From Quadrisphaera sp. INWT6 (GTDB taxonomy: Bacteria > Actinomycetota > Actinomycetes > Actinomycetales > Quadrisphaeraceae): a stretch of 64,000 bases of DNA. A program made the position numbers and the translations under genes. Shown one piece after another: positions 53,861-62,569 of this stretch (the stretch's first letter is position 1; the number at the start of each line of letters is the position of its first letter). The stretch is from assembly GCF_015390235.1 (NCBI RefSeq), contig NZ_VUOH01000002.1, positions 62,001 to 126,000 of the forward strand, read 5' to 3'. Below the pieces are notes generated by a model. It was not told the DNA's origin. It saw nothing but the letters and a program-made list of their open reading frames with translations, and made no database searches.

Positions 53861-55281
53861 GCCCGGCCGACCTGGTGCCGGGCGCGGCCGTCGTCGTCCT
53901 CGTGCTGCTGGTGCTGGGGGCCAACGCCAGCCTGTGGGGGGTGCTGGGGCTGCTGCGCTGGTGCGACGAGCACCTGCTGGGCCGCCTGCGGCAGCGACGC
54001 GCTCCCGGCCCTGCGACCGCGCCGCTGCAGCGCGTGCGCGCGGAGCAGGTGGCCGTGCTCATGGCGGCGCACGACGAGGCGCTGGTCATCGAGGACTCCC
54101 TGCGCGCGCTCACCGCGCTGGTGCCCGCGGGCAACGTGCACGTGGTCTCCGACCGGTCCACCGACGCCACCGCGGAGCTCGCGCGCCGGTGCGGAGCGCA
54201 CGTGCTGGAGACGCCCGTCAACGTGGGCAAGGCCGAGGCGCTGGCGCTGGGGATCGAGCAGTTCTGGCTGACCTCGCGCTACGAGGCGGTGCTCATCGTC
54301 GACGCCGACACCCGCCTCGACGCGGGCTACCTCGACGCCGCGCTGCCGCTCCTGGACGACCCGCGCGTCGCGGCCGTCGCCGGGTGCGCCCAGACGCGCT
54401 GGAACCCGCGCGGGCTGGGCTGGTGGGGCGCCGCCCTCGTCGCCCACCGCCAGCGCGTCTACGCCCTGACCCAGCGGCTGCTCAAGTACGGGCAGACGTG
54501 GCGCGGGCTGTCGGCCACGCACATCGTCCCCGGCTTCGCCAGCCTCTACCGCGCGCGGGCGCTGGCCCACCTCGACGTCACCGCCCGCGGACTGGTCATC
54601 GAGGACTTCCACATGACCTTCGCCCTGCACGCCCAGCGCCTGGGGCGGGTGGCGTTCACCCCGGCCGCCCGGGCGTACACGCAGGACCCGAGCACCTTCC
54701 ACGACTACGTCCGCCAGACCCAGCGGTGGTCCCTCGGGCTGTGGCAGACCGTGCGGCGCCACCGGCCGCGCCGCGGCGTGTTCGCGGTGGCGCTGTGGCT
54801 GGTGCTCGCGGAGCTGGTCACCGCCAGCACCCTGTTCCTGGCGCTCCCGGTGGGCCTGGTGGTGGTCGGCGGCACCGAGGGCCTGGCGCTGCTGGGCTGG
54901 CCACCGGCCGTCCAGCTGGCAGGGCAGGTGGACGCCTCCCGGGCGCTGGCGTGGGTGGTGCTGGGACTCCTGCTGCCCGACTACCTGCTCTCCTGCGCCG
55001 TGGCCCTCGGCGAGCGGCGGCCCCAGTACCTGTGGCTCGGACCCGTCTTCTGGGTGCTGCGCGTCACCGACGCCTTCGTGGCTCTGCAGGCGCTGCCGCG
55101 CGCCTGGACCACCCGCTCGACCGGCTCGTGGACCAGCCCCGCACGCCGCGCCGTCATCGCGCTGCCGGAGACGCCGCTGCTCCCCACCGGCTCCACCAGC
55201 TCCACCAGCTCCACCGGCAGCGCGGCGACGGCTGACCCGGGACCAGCACCAGTCCGCAGCACCACCGAGGAGGCCCGATGA
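53857..55281 (+). CDS. Family 2 processive glycosyltransferase (membrane)
   Basis: A 474-residue membrane glycosyltransferase: N-terminal helix, GT2 catalytic domain with VAVLMAAHDEALVIEDSL, VDADTRLDAG (DxD), VIEDFHMTFALH (catalytic ED) and the processivity motif QTQRWSLGLWQ, then three C-terminal helices. Resembles poly-GlcNAc/cellulose-type synthases that polymerise and export a chain. Together with the neighbouring deacetylase this suggests a partly deacetylated aminosugar polymer. Overlaps the hydrolase before it and the deacetylase after it by 4 nt each. Confidence 0.9.
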   Translation: MSPADLVPGAAVVVLVLLVLGANASLWGVLGLLRWCDEHLLGRLRQRRAPGPATAPLQRVRAEQVAVLMAAHDEALVIEDSLRALTALVPAGNVHVVSDRSTDATAELARRCGAHVLETPVNVGKAEALALGIEQFWLTSRYEAVLIVDADTRLDAGYLDAALPLLDDPRVAAVAGCAQTRWNPRGLGWWGAALVAHRQRVYALTQRLLKYGQTWRGLSATHIVPGFASLYRARALAHLDVTARGLVIEDFHMTFALHAQRLGRVAFTPAARAYTQDPSTFHDYVRQTQRWSLGLWQTVRRHRPRRGVFAVALWLVLAELVTASTLFLALPVGLVVVGGTEGLALLGWPPAVQLAGQVDASRALAWVVLGLLLPDYLLSCAVALGERRPQYLWLGPVFWVLRVTDAFVALQALPRAWTTRSTGSWTSPARRAVIALPETPLLPTGSTSSTSSTGSAATADPGPAPVRSTTEEAR

Positions 55282-56948
55282 ACACCACCCAGCTCCACGC
55301 CGCGCCCACCCGCGGGCGCCCTCCGCTGCTCGCGGCGGCCGCCCTGCTCGTCCTGGCGCTGGTGGGCTCAGCGCTGGTGGCCGCTCCCCCGGCGCAGGCG
55401 GCCATCACCGGCCCGACCGTGGTCAGCCTGTCCTTCGACGACGGCGACGCCGACCAGGCCACCGCCCAGCAGGCCATGGCCGCGAAGGGGATGGTCGGCA
55501 CCTTCTACGTCACCACCGGCTTCACCGGGGCCAGCGGCTACCTGACCCGCCAGCAGCTCACCAGCTTCGCCGCCGCCGGCAACGAGGTCGGCGGGCACAC
55601 CGTGACCCACGCCGACCTCACGCAGGTCGCCTCCAGCGAGGCGCAGGCGCAGATCTGCAACGGCCGGAAGGTGCTGCAGGACTGGGGCTTCACGCCGACG
55701 AGCTTCGCCTACCCGTTCTCCACCGCGAACGCCGCCGTGGAGGCGCAGGCCGCGGGCTGCGGCTACACGACGTCCCGCGGTCTGGGCGACACCCGCACCC
55801 GCTTCAGCTGCGGCAGCTGCGTGCGCGCCGAGACCCTGCCGCCCGCGGACCCGCAGTACCTGCGCGCACCCGACCAGGTCGACTCCCGCTGGACCCTCGC
55901 CGACCTGCAGGGCACCGTCACCGGCGCCGCCAACAACGGCGGCGGGTGGGTGATCCTCACCTTCCACCGCGTGTGCGCCCCCACCGGCACCGCGAGCTGC
56001 CCGGCGGACAGGTCGATCACGCCGACGCTGTTCAGCCAGTTCACCACCTGGCTCGACACCTACCGCAAGACCACCGCCAACAAGACGACGGTGAAGACGG
56101 TCGACCAGGTGGTGCGCCAGTACAAGGGCGCCAGCTACCCCGCGTACTCCCCGGCGTCCTCGGTGCCGCCCAAGCCCGTGGCCGCGGCCGGCACCAACGC
56201 GCTGCTCAACGACTCCCTGGAGACCACCGACGCGGCCACGACGTTCCCGCAGTGCTTCCAGCCCGGCGGGTGGGGCACCAACACGGCCGTGTGGTCGTCG
56301 GCGACGCCGGGGCGCACCGGGGCCAAGGCGGAGCAGCTGGCGCTGTCCGGCTACAGCAGCGGCGACGCGAAGCTGCTGCCGACGCTCGACCTGCAGACCT
56401 GCGCGCCGAGCGTCGCGCCGGGGGCCACGTACGACCTCTCCACCTGGTACACGTCCACCGGCACGTCGCAGTACGCGCTCTACTACCGCGACGGCTCGGG
56501 GGCCTGGTTCTACTGGACCTCCAGCCCGTGGTTCGCCACCTCGTCGACGTGGGCGCAGGCGAGGTTCACCACGCCGCCGGTGCCGGCCGGTGCCACCGCC
56601 ATGACCTTCGGGCTGGCGCTCATCGCCAACGGCACCCTCGTCACCGACGACTACGCGCTCTACCGAGCGGGCAGCGGCCCCGCCGCCAGCGCAGCGCCGG
56701 CCACCACCTCGGGCAGCTCGACGACGGCGGACAGCCCGTCAGCCCGCCAGGCGCCCTCGTCCGGCGCGAGCACTCCCGCGGCCGGTGGCCCGTCCGCGCG
56801 GCCCGGTGGACCCCAGCAGCCACCCGCCCCGCCCGGGCTCACCCGTCGCGAGCACTCGAAGGCCAAGCCGTACCTGCCCGGCGGCGAGGCGCTGCGGCCC
56901 GGCACCCAGGTCGCCGTCCCGCCGCTGCGCACCGACGGCGTGGGGTGA
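55278..56948 (+). CDS. Secreted polysaccharide deacetylase (CE4) with C-terminal domain
   Basis: A 556-residue protein with a signal peptide (cleavage probably after AAPPAQA, about residue 41). The CE4 domain (about 45-280) shows the SFDDGD motif, HTVTHADL metal histidines and VILTFHRV. A C-terminal beta-sandwich-like region (about 310-455) resembles a carbohydrate-binding module, and the tail is Ser/Pro/Ala-rich. It would remove N-acetyl groups from the exported polymer. Coupled to the synthase gene (ATGA) and to the next secreted protein (GTGA). Confidence 0.9.
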   Translation: MNTTQLHAAPTRGRPPLLAAAALLVLALVGSALVAAPPAQAAITGPTVVSLSFDDGDADQATAQQAMAAKGMVGTFYVTTGFTGASGYLTRQQLTSFAAAGNEVGGHTVTHADLTQVASSEAQAQICNGRKVLQDWGFTPTSFAYPFSTANAAVEAQAAGCGYTTSRGLGDTRTRFSCGSCVRAETLPPADPQYLRAPDQVDSRWTLADLQGTVTGAANNGGGWVILTFHRVCAPTGTASCPADRSITPTLFSQFTTWLDTYRKTTANKTTVKTVDQVVRQYKGASYPAYSPASSVPPKPVAAAGTNALLNDSLETTDAATTFPQCFQPGGWGTNTAVWSSATPGRTGAKAEQLALSGYSSGDAKLLPTLDLQTCAPSVAPGATYDLSTWYTSTGTSQYALYYRDGSGAWFYWTSSPWFATSSTWAQARFTTPPVPAGATAMTFGLALIANGTLVTDDYALYRAGSGPAASAAPATTSGSSTTADSPSARQAPSSGASTPAAGGPSARPGGPQQPPAPPGLTRREHSKAKPYLPGGEALRPGTQVAVPPLRTDGVG

Positions 56949-57856
56949 GGAGGGCTCCCGGCGCCGCGCTGCTGGCCGCCGTGCTGGTGAGCGCGGCGCC
57001 GGTGAGCGCGGCGCTGGGGAGCTGCTCGGCTCCCCCGCCGCCGCGGTCGGCGCCCACCACCCCGGCGGCGAGCCCCGCCCCCGCTGCGAGCACCGCCCCG
57101 CCGGCGAGCACCCTCCCAGCTCGGACCGGCACCGGAGCCACCTCGACGGGGACGGCGACGACGGTCGGCGGGGCCCCGTCGTCGCCGTCCCGCACCCTCG
57201 CCCCCGCCCCCGCGGGGCGGTACCCGGTGCACACCGGGATCGTGGCCACGACCTTCTGGGTGGGCGAGGTCTTCGACCCCGACGCCCCCGACGGCAGCCA
57301 GGTCATCTCCGCCTTCGACGACCACTGGCTCACCAGCTACGGCGGCTGCGACGGGGTGGTGGTGGACGGCACGTGCTCCACCGAGCGGCGGTCGGCCGCC
57401 AACGGCTACTTCCCCACGTCCACGACCCCGCGCCAGAACCCGTTCTACCTCGACCTCCCCTTCGACGACGTCAACGACCCGACCGCCGCCGCGCAGCGCG
57501 CCGCCGTCGTCCCCTGGGCCCACGAGCCGCGGTACGCGGAGGTGCTCGCGGACCCCGACCGCTCCCTCATGAAGGACCGCTGGGTGGCGGTGCGCAAGGA
57601 CGGTCGCACCTGCTTCGGCCAGGTGCAGGACGCCGGCCCCGGCGAGTACGACGACGCGGCCTACGTCTTCGGCGCCGATGACGCCCGCCCGGCCAACCGC
57701 CGCTACAACGGGGCCGGCCTGGACGTCAGCCCCGCGCTCAACGGGTGCCTGGGGTTCGCCGAGCTGGACGGGCAGGACGACGTCGTGGACTGGTGGTTCG
57801 TCGACGACGCCGACGTCCCGCCCGGCCCGTGGACGCGCCTGGTCACCCGCTCCTGA
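56945..57856 (+). CDS. Secreted protein of unknown function, possible double-psi beta-barrel
   Basis: A 303-residue protein: a signal sequence ending near ALGSCS (possible lipoprotein or simple secretion signal), a Thr/Ala/Pro-rich linker to about residue 95, and a globular domain. The domain contains VVDGTCSTERR, DRWVAVRKDGRTCFGQVQDAGPG and YNGAGLDVSPALNGCLGF; this V-x-D-x-GP ... LDVSP pattern recalls RlpA/expansin-like double-psi barrels, which is inference. Four cysteines suggest disulphides. Start overlaps the deacetylase stop (GTGA), so it belongs to the exopolysaccharide operon. Confidence 0.7.
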   Translation: MRRAPGAALLAAVLVSAAPVSAALGSCSAPPPPRSAPTTPAASPAPAASTAPPASTLPARTGTGATSTGTATTVGGAPSSPSRTLAPAPAGRYPVHTGIVATTFWVGEVFDPDAPDGSQVISAFDDHWLTSYGGCDGVVVDGTCSTERRSAANGYFPTSTTPRQNPFYLDLPFDDVNDPTAAAQRAAVVPWAHEPRYAEVLADPDRSLMKDRWVAVRKDGRTCFGQVQDAGPGEYDDAAYVFGADDARPANRRYNGAGLDVSPALNGCLGFAELDGQDDVVDWWFVDDADVPPGPWTRLVTRS

Positions 57857-57870
57857 GCACGGGGAACGCC

Positions 57871-57908
57871 GACGAGGCCCCGACCGGGTCGCCGGTCGGG
57901 GCCTCGTC
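57871..57908. terminator. Bidirectional hairpin between convergent operons
   Basis: Perfect 16-bp arms (57871-57886 and 57893-57908, starting GACGAGGCCCCGACCG) with a 6-nt loop. It lies 14 nt after the exopolysaccharide operon and 26 nt from the stop of the opposite-strand oxidoreductase. Confidence 0.85.
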
Positions 57909-57934
57909 GTGCGTCGTGGTGCGTCGTCGTCGGC

Positions 57935-59107
57935 TCAGGCGCCGGCGGCGGTCCCCTCCAGCGTCGCCGCGAAGGGGTCGAAGTCGTCAGGCAGCGACGG
58001 CACGGCGTCGACGGTCGACCCGACCTCCACGAAGCGCCCCGCCTGCGCCGACTCCTGCGCGGCGAGCATGACGTCCAGGACGTGCATCCCCACCTCGCCG
58101 GTGGCGACGTGCACGCCGCCGTCGCGGATCGCGCGCGCCATCGTCAGCACGCCGAGCCCGCGGCCGGCCTCCGGCTCGGCCTCGTGGACGGTCTCCCAGA
58201 CCTGCTCGGGCTGGCGTCCGTCGGTGAAGTCGGTGGGGGCGAAGGGCCTCACCACGCGGACGGCGTGACCGCCGCCGAAGGTGTTCGGGTCGGGCAGCAC
58301 CATCGTCCCCTCGGTGCCGTTGACCTCGAAGACGCCCTGGCGCATGAGCGGGGTGTCGAAGCTCAGCAGCGACTGCGCCTGCCCGCCCCGCTCGAAGGAG
58401 GCCAGCACCGACAGGTGCGTGGGCACCGTCACCGGGAACTCCTGGCCGGCGTTCGGCCCCACGAGGAGCCGTCGGGTCTCCTGGGCGCGGGTGCCCGTGG
58501 CGGCCACCTGCGCCACCGGGCCGAGCAGGTGCACCAGCGCGGTGACGTAGTACGGGCCCATGTCGAACAGGGGCCCGGCCCCGTCGGCGAACAGGAACGA
58601 CGCGTTGGGGTGGAACACGTCGGGTCCCTGGTACTGCATGGTCGTCGTCGCGGTGAGCGGCGTGCCGATGACGCCCGCCTCGATGGCGCGCTTGGCCGCC
58701 TGCCAGCCGGTGCCGAGCACCGTGTCGGGGGCGACGCCGAGCAGCAGCCCGGACTCGCGGGCCAGGTCGACCAGGCCCTGCGCCGACTCGCGCGTCAGGC
58801 CGATCGGCTTCTCGGTCCACACGTGCTTGCCGGCGCGCAGCGCCGCGGTGGAGACCTCGACGTGCGTCGCGGGCAGCGTCAGGTTGACGACGACCTCGAC
58901 GTCGTCGTCGGCGAGCAGCTCCGCGACCGTGCCCGAGCGGGGGACGCCGAACCTCGCCGCCTGCGCGGCGGCGCGGGCGACGTCGATGTCGGACAGGCGC
59001 ACGACCTCGACGTCGGGGAAGCGCGTCAGGTGCGTCAGGTACTGCTCCGAGATCATCCCGGCGCCGATGAAGCCGACGCCCACGCGCCCGGTGCGGCGGG
59101 TGCTCAT
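57935..59107 (-). CDS. Gfo/Idh/MocA-family oxidoreductase
   Basis: A 390-residue NAD(P)-dependent sugar or inositol oxidoreductase: GVGFIGAGMISEQYLTHL dinucleotide motif, AGKHVWTEKPIGLT (conserved EKP with catalytic Lys), then the C-terminal alpha/beta domain (GPLFDMGPYYVTALVHLLGPV). It oxidises or reduces a cyclic sugar alcohol or sugar; the substrate is not predictable. The ATG at 59107 overlaps the isomerase stop (ATGA), and the pair resembles myo-inositol or sugar-acid utilisation modules. Confidence 0.92.
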   Translation of the reverse strand: MSTRRTGRVGVGFIGAGMISEQYLTHLTRFPDVEVVRLSDIDVARAAAQAARFGVPRSGTVAELLADDDVEVVVNLTLPATHVEVSTAALRAGKHVWTEKPIGLTRESAQGLVDLARESGLLLGVAPDTVLGTGWQAAKRAIEAGVIGTPLTATTTMQYQGPDVFHPNASFLFADGAGPLFDMGPYYVTALVHLLGPVAQVAATGTRAQETRRLLVGPNAGQEFPVTVPTHLSVLASFERGGQAQSLLSFDTPLMRQGVFEVNGTEGTMVLPDPNTFGGGHAVRVVRPFAPTDFTDGRQPEQVWETVHEAEPEAGRGLGVLTMARAIRDGGVHVATGEVGMHVLDVMLAAQESAQAGRFVEVGSTVDAVPSLPDDFDPFAATLEGTAAGA

Positions 59108-59928
59108 GCGGAGGCCCCCTGCAGGTGCTGCGCCAGCCAGGCGCGGCTGGCGGCGACGCCCTCGAACAGGTCGCCCTCGTAGTGGTCGAACTCGATGACG
59201 GCGTACTGCGCGCTCGTCGCGGCGCCCAGCGCGGCGGCCAGCGGCACGTCGCCCTGGCCGGCGGGGACCTGGTCGCGCGGCAGCTCGGCGGTGGAGATGC
59301 CCTCGCGCATCGGGCCGTCCTTGACGTGGACGGCGACGACGCGCTCGCCCAGGCGGGTCAGCAGCCCGGCGGCGTCGAGGCCGGCGGCGGTGGCCCAGTA
59401 CAGGTCGACCTCGAGCCGGACGCGCGGGTCGAGCAGCTCGGCGAAGACCTCCAGGGCCGGGACGCCGTCGATCGTGGAGCGCAGCTCGTGGTCGTGGTTG
59501 TGGTAGCCGACGAGCAGCCCGTGCGCCTCGGCGGCGGCAGCGGCGCGGTTCAGGCGCTCGGCGAGGGCCGTCACGGACTCGCGGGTCTGCCAGCGGTCGG
59601 CGGGGGTGAAGGGGTCGATGACGACCTCGAGCCCCAGGGTCGCGGCGGCCTCCAGGGTCTCCTCGAGGCCGGGCAGCGCGCCGGCGGTGCCGTCGGGGCT
59701 GGTGATCTCGTCGCTGAGGAGGAAGGCGTGCCCGGTGCGGGCGCTGATGCCGTGGGCGTCGAAGGCCGCCTTCAGCTCGGCCGGGCGGCGCACGAAGTCG
59801 AACGCCTCCACGGTGTCGAGGCCGAGGCCGGCGAGGCGGGCGACGGTGCCGTCGAGGTCGGCCTCGACCGCGTCCTTCACGGTGTAGAGCTGCACGGAGA
59901 TCTTCACGGAGGTGCTGGGGGTGCCCAT
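59104..59928 (-). CDS. Sugar phosphate isomerase/epimerase (xylose isomerase-like TIM barrel)
   Basis: A 274-residue TIM-barrel protein. Family segments: VKISVQLYTVKDAVEADL at the start, LLVGYHNHDHELRS (metal-binding His), RLEVDLYWATAAG (Glu/Asp ligands), VVAVHVKDGP and AVIEFDHYEGD. Such enzymes are divalent-metal isomerases or epimerases acting with Gfo/Idh/MocA partners. The ATG at 59928 has a GGAAGGA site. First gene of the two-gene operon, 66 bp downstream of a perfect operator-like palindrome. Confidence 0.88.
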   Translation of the reverse strand: MGTPSTSVKISVQLYTVKDAVEADLDGTVARLAGLGLDTVEAFDFVRRPAELKAAFDAHGISARTGHAFLLSDEITSPDGTAGALPGLEETLEAAATLGLEVVIDPFTPADRWQTRESVTALAERLNRAAAAAEAHGLLVGYHNHDHELRSTIDGVPALEVFAELLDPRVRLEVDLYWATAAGLDAAGLLTRLGERVVAVHVKDGPMREGISTAELPRDQVPAGQGDVPLAAALGAATSAQYAVIEFDHYEGDLFEGVAASRAWLAQHLQGASA

Positions 59929-59993
59929 GGGGGTCCTTCCGTCGTCGGTGACGTCGGTGCTGGTGGCGCGGACGGCGTTCCGCACCACCTTTA

Positions 59994-60009
59994 CCTACCG
60001 AACGGTAGG
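59994..60009. promoter_or_regulatory. Palindromic operator CCTACCG-AA-CGGTAGG
   Basis: A perfect 7-bp inverted repeat with a 2-bp centre, 66 bp upstream of the isomerase ATG and 132 bp before the AraC gene. The shape suits a TetR- or LacI-type repressor rather than the neighbouring AraC protein. Confidence 0.6.
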
Positions 60010-60140
60010 GTTTGGCCGTCGCGCCGTCAAGACGCCCGCGCGCGAGCGCGGTAGCGTCCACACCGGGTCGAGCCAGCGGGCCGCAGGCGCCGCGGGGTCG
60101 GTGGGCCCCGACGGCGAGCACGAGGGGTCGTGCCCGGGCC

Positions 60141-61133
60141 GTGACCGACGACGTCGAGCGCGTGAGCATCGACACCACCGACGCCCAGACCGCCGCGGAC
60201 TGGCTCGGCGCACTGTTCCCCGACGTGCGCCTGCGCCCGAAGGACCACCTGGTGGGCTCCCTGCTGGCAGCCGACGTGGCCACCAGCGGCGGCACCAGCG
60301 CCGGCAGGTTCCACATGGGGATGGACATGGACGGGCACACCCCGCCGATGACCACCTTCTGCACCGGTGTGGTGCTCGCCGGCGTGGTGCAGGTCGCCCT
60401 CGGCGGTCGGGACGGCGAGGCGCGAGCGGTGGTGCCGGGCGAGCCGTGGGCGTGGGTCGACGGCGCCGACCTCGACGCCCGCTGGGGGCCGGGGTCGCAG
60501 ACGTGCGTCGTGCAGGTCCCCCGGCACCTGCTCGACGAGGCGGCCGAGGCCACCACGGGGCTGCCCGCGGGCGGGCTGCGGGTGCTCGGCACCGCGCCCG
60601 TCGACGAGGCCGCCGGACGCTACTGGGCGCACCTGGTCGCCACCACCTACCGCGGGCTGCGGGGTGCCGACCCTCCTCTGGCCGCCCCCCTCGCGTCGCG
60701 GCACTGGCAGGAGTCGCTGGCCAGCGCTGCGCTCCGGGTCTTCCCGAACACCACCCTCACCGCAGCCGCCGACCACCTGGCCGGCCCGGGTCGCGCAGGG
60801 CCGGCCACGGTGCGCCGAGCGCTGGCGCACGCCGAGGCGCACGCCCACGAGCCGATCGGGGTGGAGGACCTCGCCCGCGCGGCGGGCATCGGGGTGCGGG
60901 CGCTGCAGCTGGCGTACGTCCAGCACGTGGGCTGCTCGCCGACGGCCCACCTGCGCCGCGTGCGGCTGCAGCGCGCCCACGCGGAGCTGGCCGCTGCGGC
61001 CCCGCCCTCCGCCGACGGGTCCGGCACCTCCGTGGCCGCCGTCGCCCTGCGGTGGGGCTTCACGCCGGGCGCCTTCAGCGCCGCCTACAGAGCCCACTAC
61101 GGGCGGTCGCCCAGCACGACGCTGCGGGCCTGA
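60141..61133 (+). CDS. AraC-family transcriptional regulator
   Basis: A 330-residue regulator. The N-terminal 200 residues form a ligand/oligomerisation region of the AraC-binding type (LRPKDHLVGSLLAADVATSGG, AVVPGEPWAWVDG). The C-terminal double HTH covers about 230-330 (AHAHEPIGVEDLARAAGIGVRALQLAYVQHVGCSPTAHLRRVRLQRAHAELA ... VAAVALRWGFTPGAFSAAYRAHYGRSPS). GTG at 60141 is preferred because the upstream frame crosses the operator region. Divergent from the isomerase/oxidoreductase operon, and a candidate activator of it. Confidence 0.88.
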   Translation: MTDDVERVSIDTTDAQTAADWLGALFPDVRLRPKDHLVGSLLAADVATSGGTSAGRFHMGMDMDGHTPPMTTFCTGVVLAGVVQVALGGRDGEARAVVPGEPWAWVDGADLDARWGPGSQTCVVQVPRHLLDEAAEATTGLPAGGLRVLGTAPVDEAAGRYWAHLVATTYRGLRGADPPLAAPLASRHWQESLASAALRVFPNTTLTAAADHLAGPGRAGPATVRRALAHAEAHAHEPIGVEDLARAAGIGVRALQLAYVQHVGCSPTAHLRRVRLQRAHAELAAAAPPSADGSGTSVAAVALRWGFTPGAFSAAYRAHYGRSPSTTLRA

Positions 61134-61373
61134 CGGGACCGCCGCCAGCACCCCGGCTGAGACGAAGCCGCGTCCTCGCGGACGAAGCCGACGACGCGGG
61201 ATGAGGCACCGGAGCCCGCGCCGGGGTCTCATGGACGCAGTGCGCCGCCGCGCCCCGGGGCCGGGCCGCGCACGAGGTGCAGGAGCTCAGAACGGCGGGC
61301 TCCTGCACCGACCTCCACACCCGCGGAGGCCCCGCGCAGGCCCCGCCGGCGCCCGACGGCCAGGATCGACGCC

Positions 61374-61907
61374 GTGCCTCCACCCGCCCAGCACCCCGCC
61401 CACGGCCAGCACCCCGACCTCGAGCGGGTGCGCAGCCGCGTCACGGCGTACGTCTACGGCAACGTCCTCGTGCTGGCGGCCGTCGTGGGGTGCGCCCCGG
61501 AGTCGGTGCGCAGCGGACGCGCCGTCGTCGTCGTGCTGGCGACGATGGTGACGACGTACCTGGCGCACGTCGTGGCGCACCGGGTGGGCGAGGGGGTCGG
61601 GCGCCGCCGCGACGAGGCCGAGCTGCACCTGCGGGCCGAGCTGCGCGACGCCACCCCGATCATCACCTCGGGCGCCGCGCCCGCGGCGGTCCTCGCCGTC
61701 GCCGCCCTCGCGGGGCTGGAGGGCGGCTGGGCGGCCGCCGCCCAGCTGGTGGCGGTGCTCGTGCCCGTGGTCAGGCTCGCGGCGACCGGGTCGGTCACGA
61801 GCCGGCTGGTCCCCGGCGGCCCCTCGCGCAGCGCCTTCTGGAGCGCGGTCGGGCTGGCGGTCGCCGGGTCGCTCATCGCCGTGGTCAAGGTGCTGCTGAC
61901 CCACTGA
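61374..61907 (+). CDS. Small integral membrane protein, unknown function
   Basis: A 177-residue protein with a GTG start and about four hydrophobic helices (VYGNVLVLAAVVGC, AVVVVLATMVTTYLAHVVAH, SGAAPAAVLAVAALAGL, WSAVGLAVAGSLIAVVKVLL), separated by a charged loop (RRRDEAELHLRAELRDATP). I do not recognise a family with certainty. It stands alone between the AraC gene and a reverse-strand gene. Confidence 0.7.
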   Translation: MPPPAQHPAHGQHPDLERVRSRVTAYVYGNVLVLAAVVGCAPESVRSGRAVVVVLATMVTTYLAHVVAHRVGEGVGRRRDEAELHLRAELRDATPIITSGAAPAAVLAVAALAGLEGGWAAAAQLVAVLVPVVRLAATGSVTSRLVPGGPSRSAFWSAVGLAVAGSLIAVVKVLLTH

Positions 61908-61913
61908 GCAGCG

Positions 61914-61949
61914 GCCGGGCCAGGCGGGCCAGGCGGGTCAGGCGGGTCA
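61914..61949 (+). repeat. Short 9-bp tandem repeat
   Basis: About four units of CAGGCGGGY in a row, between convergent genes and running into the stop codon of the reverse-strand gene. Confidence 0.5.
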
Positions 61950-62459
61950 GGCGGCGGCGACGAGCACCGGGCGGGCGGCCACGCGACCCAGGGGCAGCAC
62001 CCAGAGGGGGTCGTGGTCGTCGGCGGCGCCGCGGGCGGAGGCCGGGTCCCACGCCGAGCTCGCCGGGTCCTGGACGGCCCGCAGGTGCACCTCGCCGCTG
62101 GGCGTGGCCGTCAGCGCGTAGACCCAGTAGCGCTCCCCCAGCGAGCCGGCGACCAGCAGGTCGGAGTGCCGCGCGCGGACCCACGGCTGGTGGGCCGACA
62201 GCAGCTGCACCTCGATGAGGCGTTCGGGCGCGCCGTCGGCGTCGAAGCTCGGGTAGCGCCGGCGAGACCAGAAGCGGGTGCCCCCGGGCACCGGGGCGCG
62301 CCAGGCGGTGCGCGCCACGAGCACGGCCTCGCTGTCGAGGTCCTCCCAGGCCGCAAGCCCGGGGTCGACGAGGTGGCGACCCTGCGCGGCCTCCCAGCGC
62401 CGGACGAGGGCGACGGGGTCGGCGCCCTCCACCAGCGAGCTCGCCTGCTGTCCCACCAC
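61947..62459 (-). CDS. Unknown protein, possibly DUF3883/NO VEIN-like
   Basis: A 170-residue protein with two adjacent GTG starts. The stretch ERLIEVQ, followed by HSDLLVAGSLGERYWVYAL, is reminiscent of the DUF3883 pattern (IEVK...LGDRYW). The lysine expected in the nuclease-like motif is Gln here, so the match is weak and any enzymatic role doubtful. The N-terminus reads VALVRRWEAAQGRHLVDPGL. Faces the membrane-protein gene. Confidence 0.55.
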   Translation of the reverse strand: MVGQQASSLVEGADPVALVRRWEAAQGRHLVDPGLAAWEDLDSEAVLVARTAWRAPVPGGTRFWSRRRYPSFDADGAPERLIEVQLLSAHQPWVRARHSDLLVAGSLGERYWVYALTATPSGEVHLRAVQDPASSAWDPASARGAADDHDPLWVLPLGRVAARPVLVAAA

Positions 62460-62569
62460 GCCATGGTGCGGTCGCGGGCTGCGCTGCACCTGGCCGTCCG
62501 GTGAGCGTTCACCTGACCGCAACCTCCCCCGGCGCGCCGTCCGGCGGCGCGCCGGTCGCCGGGAGGCGC

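Noticed and set aside
61914..61949. Functional minisatellite
   Set aside because: Only about four 9-bp units in a convergent intergenic gap; most simply a chance or slippage product with no clear role.
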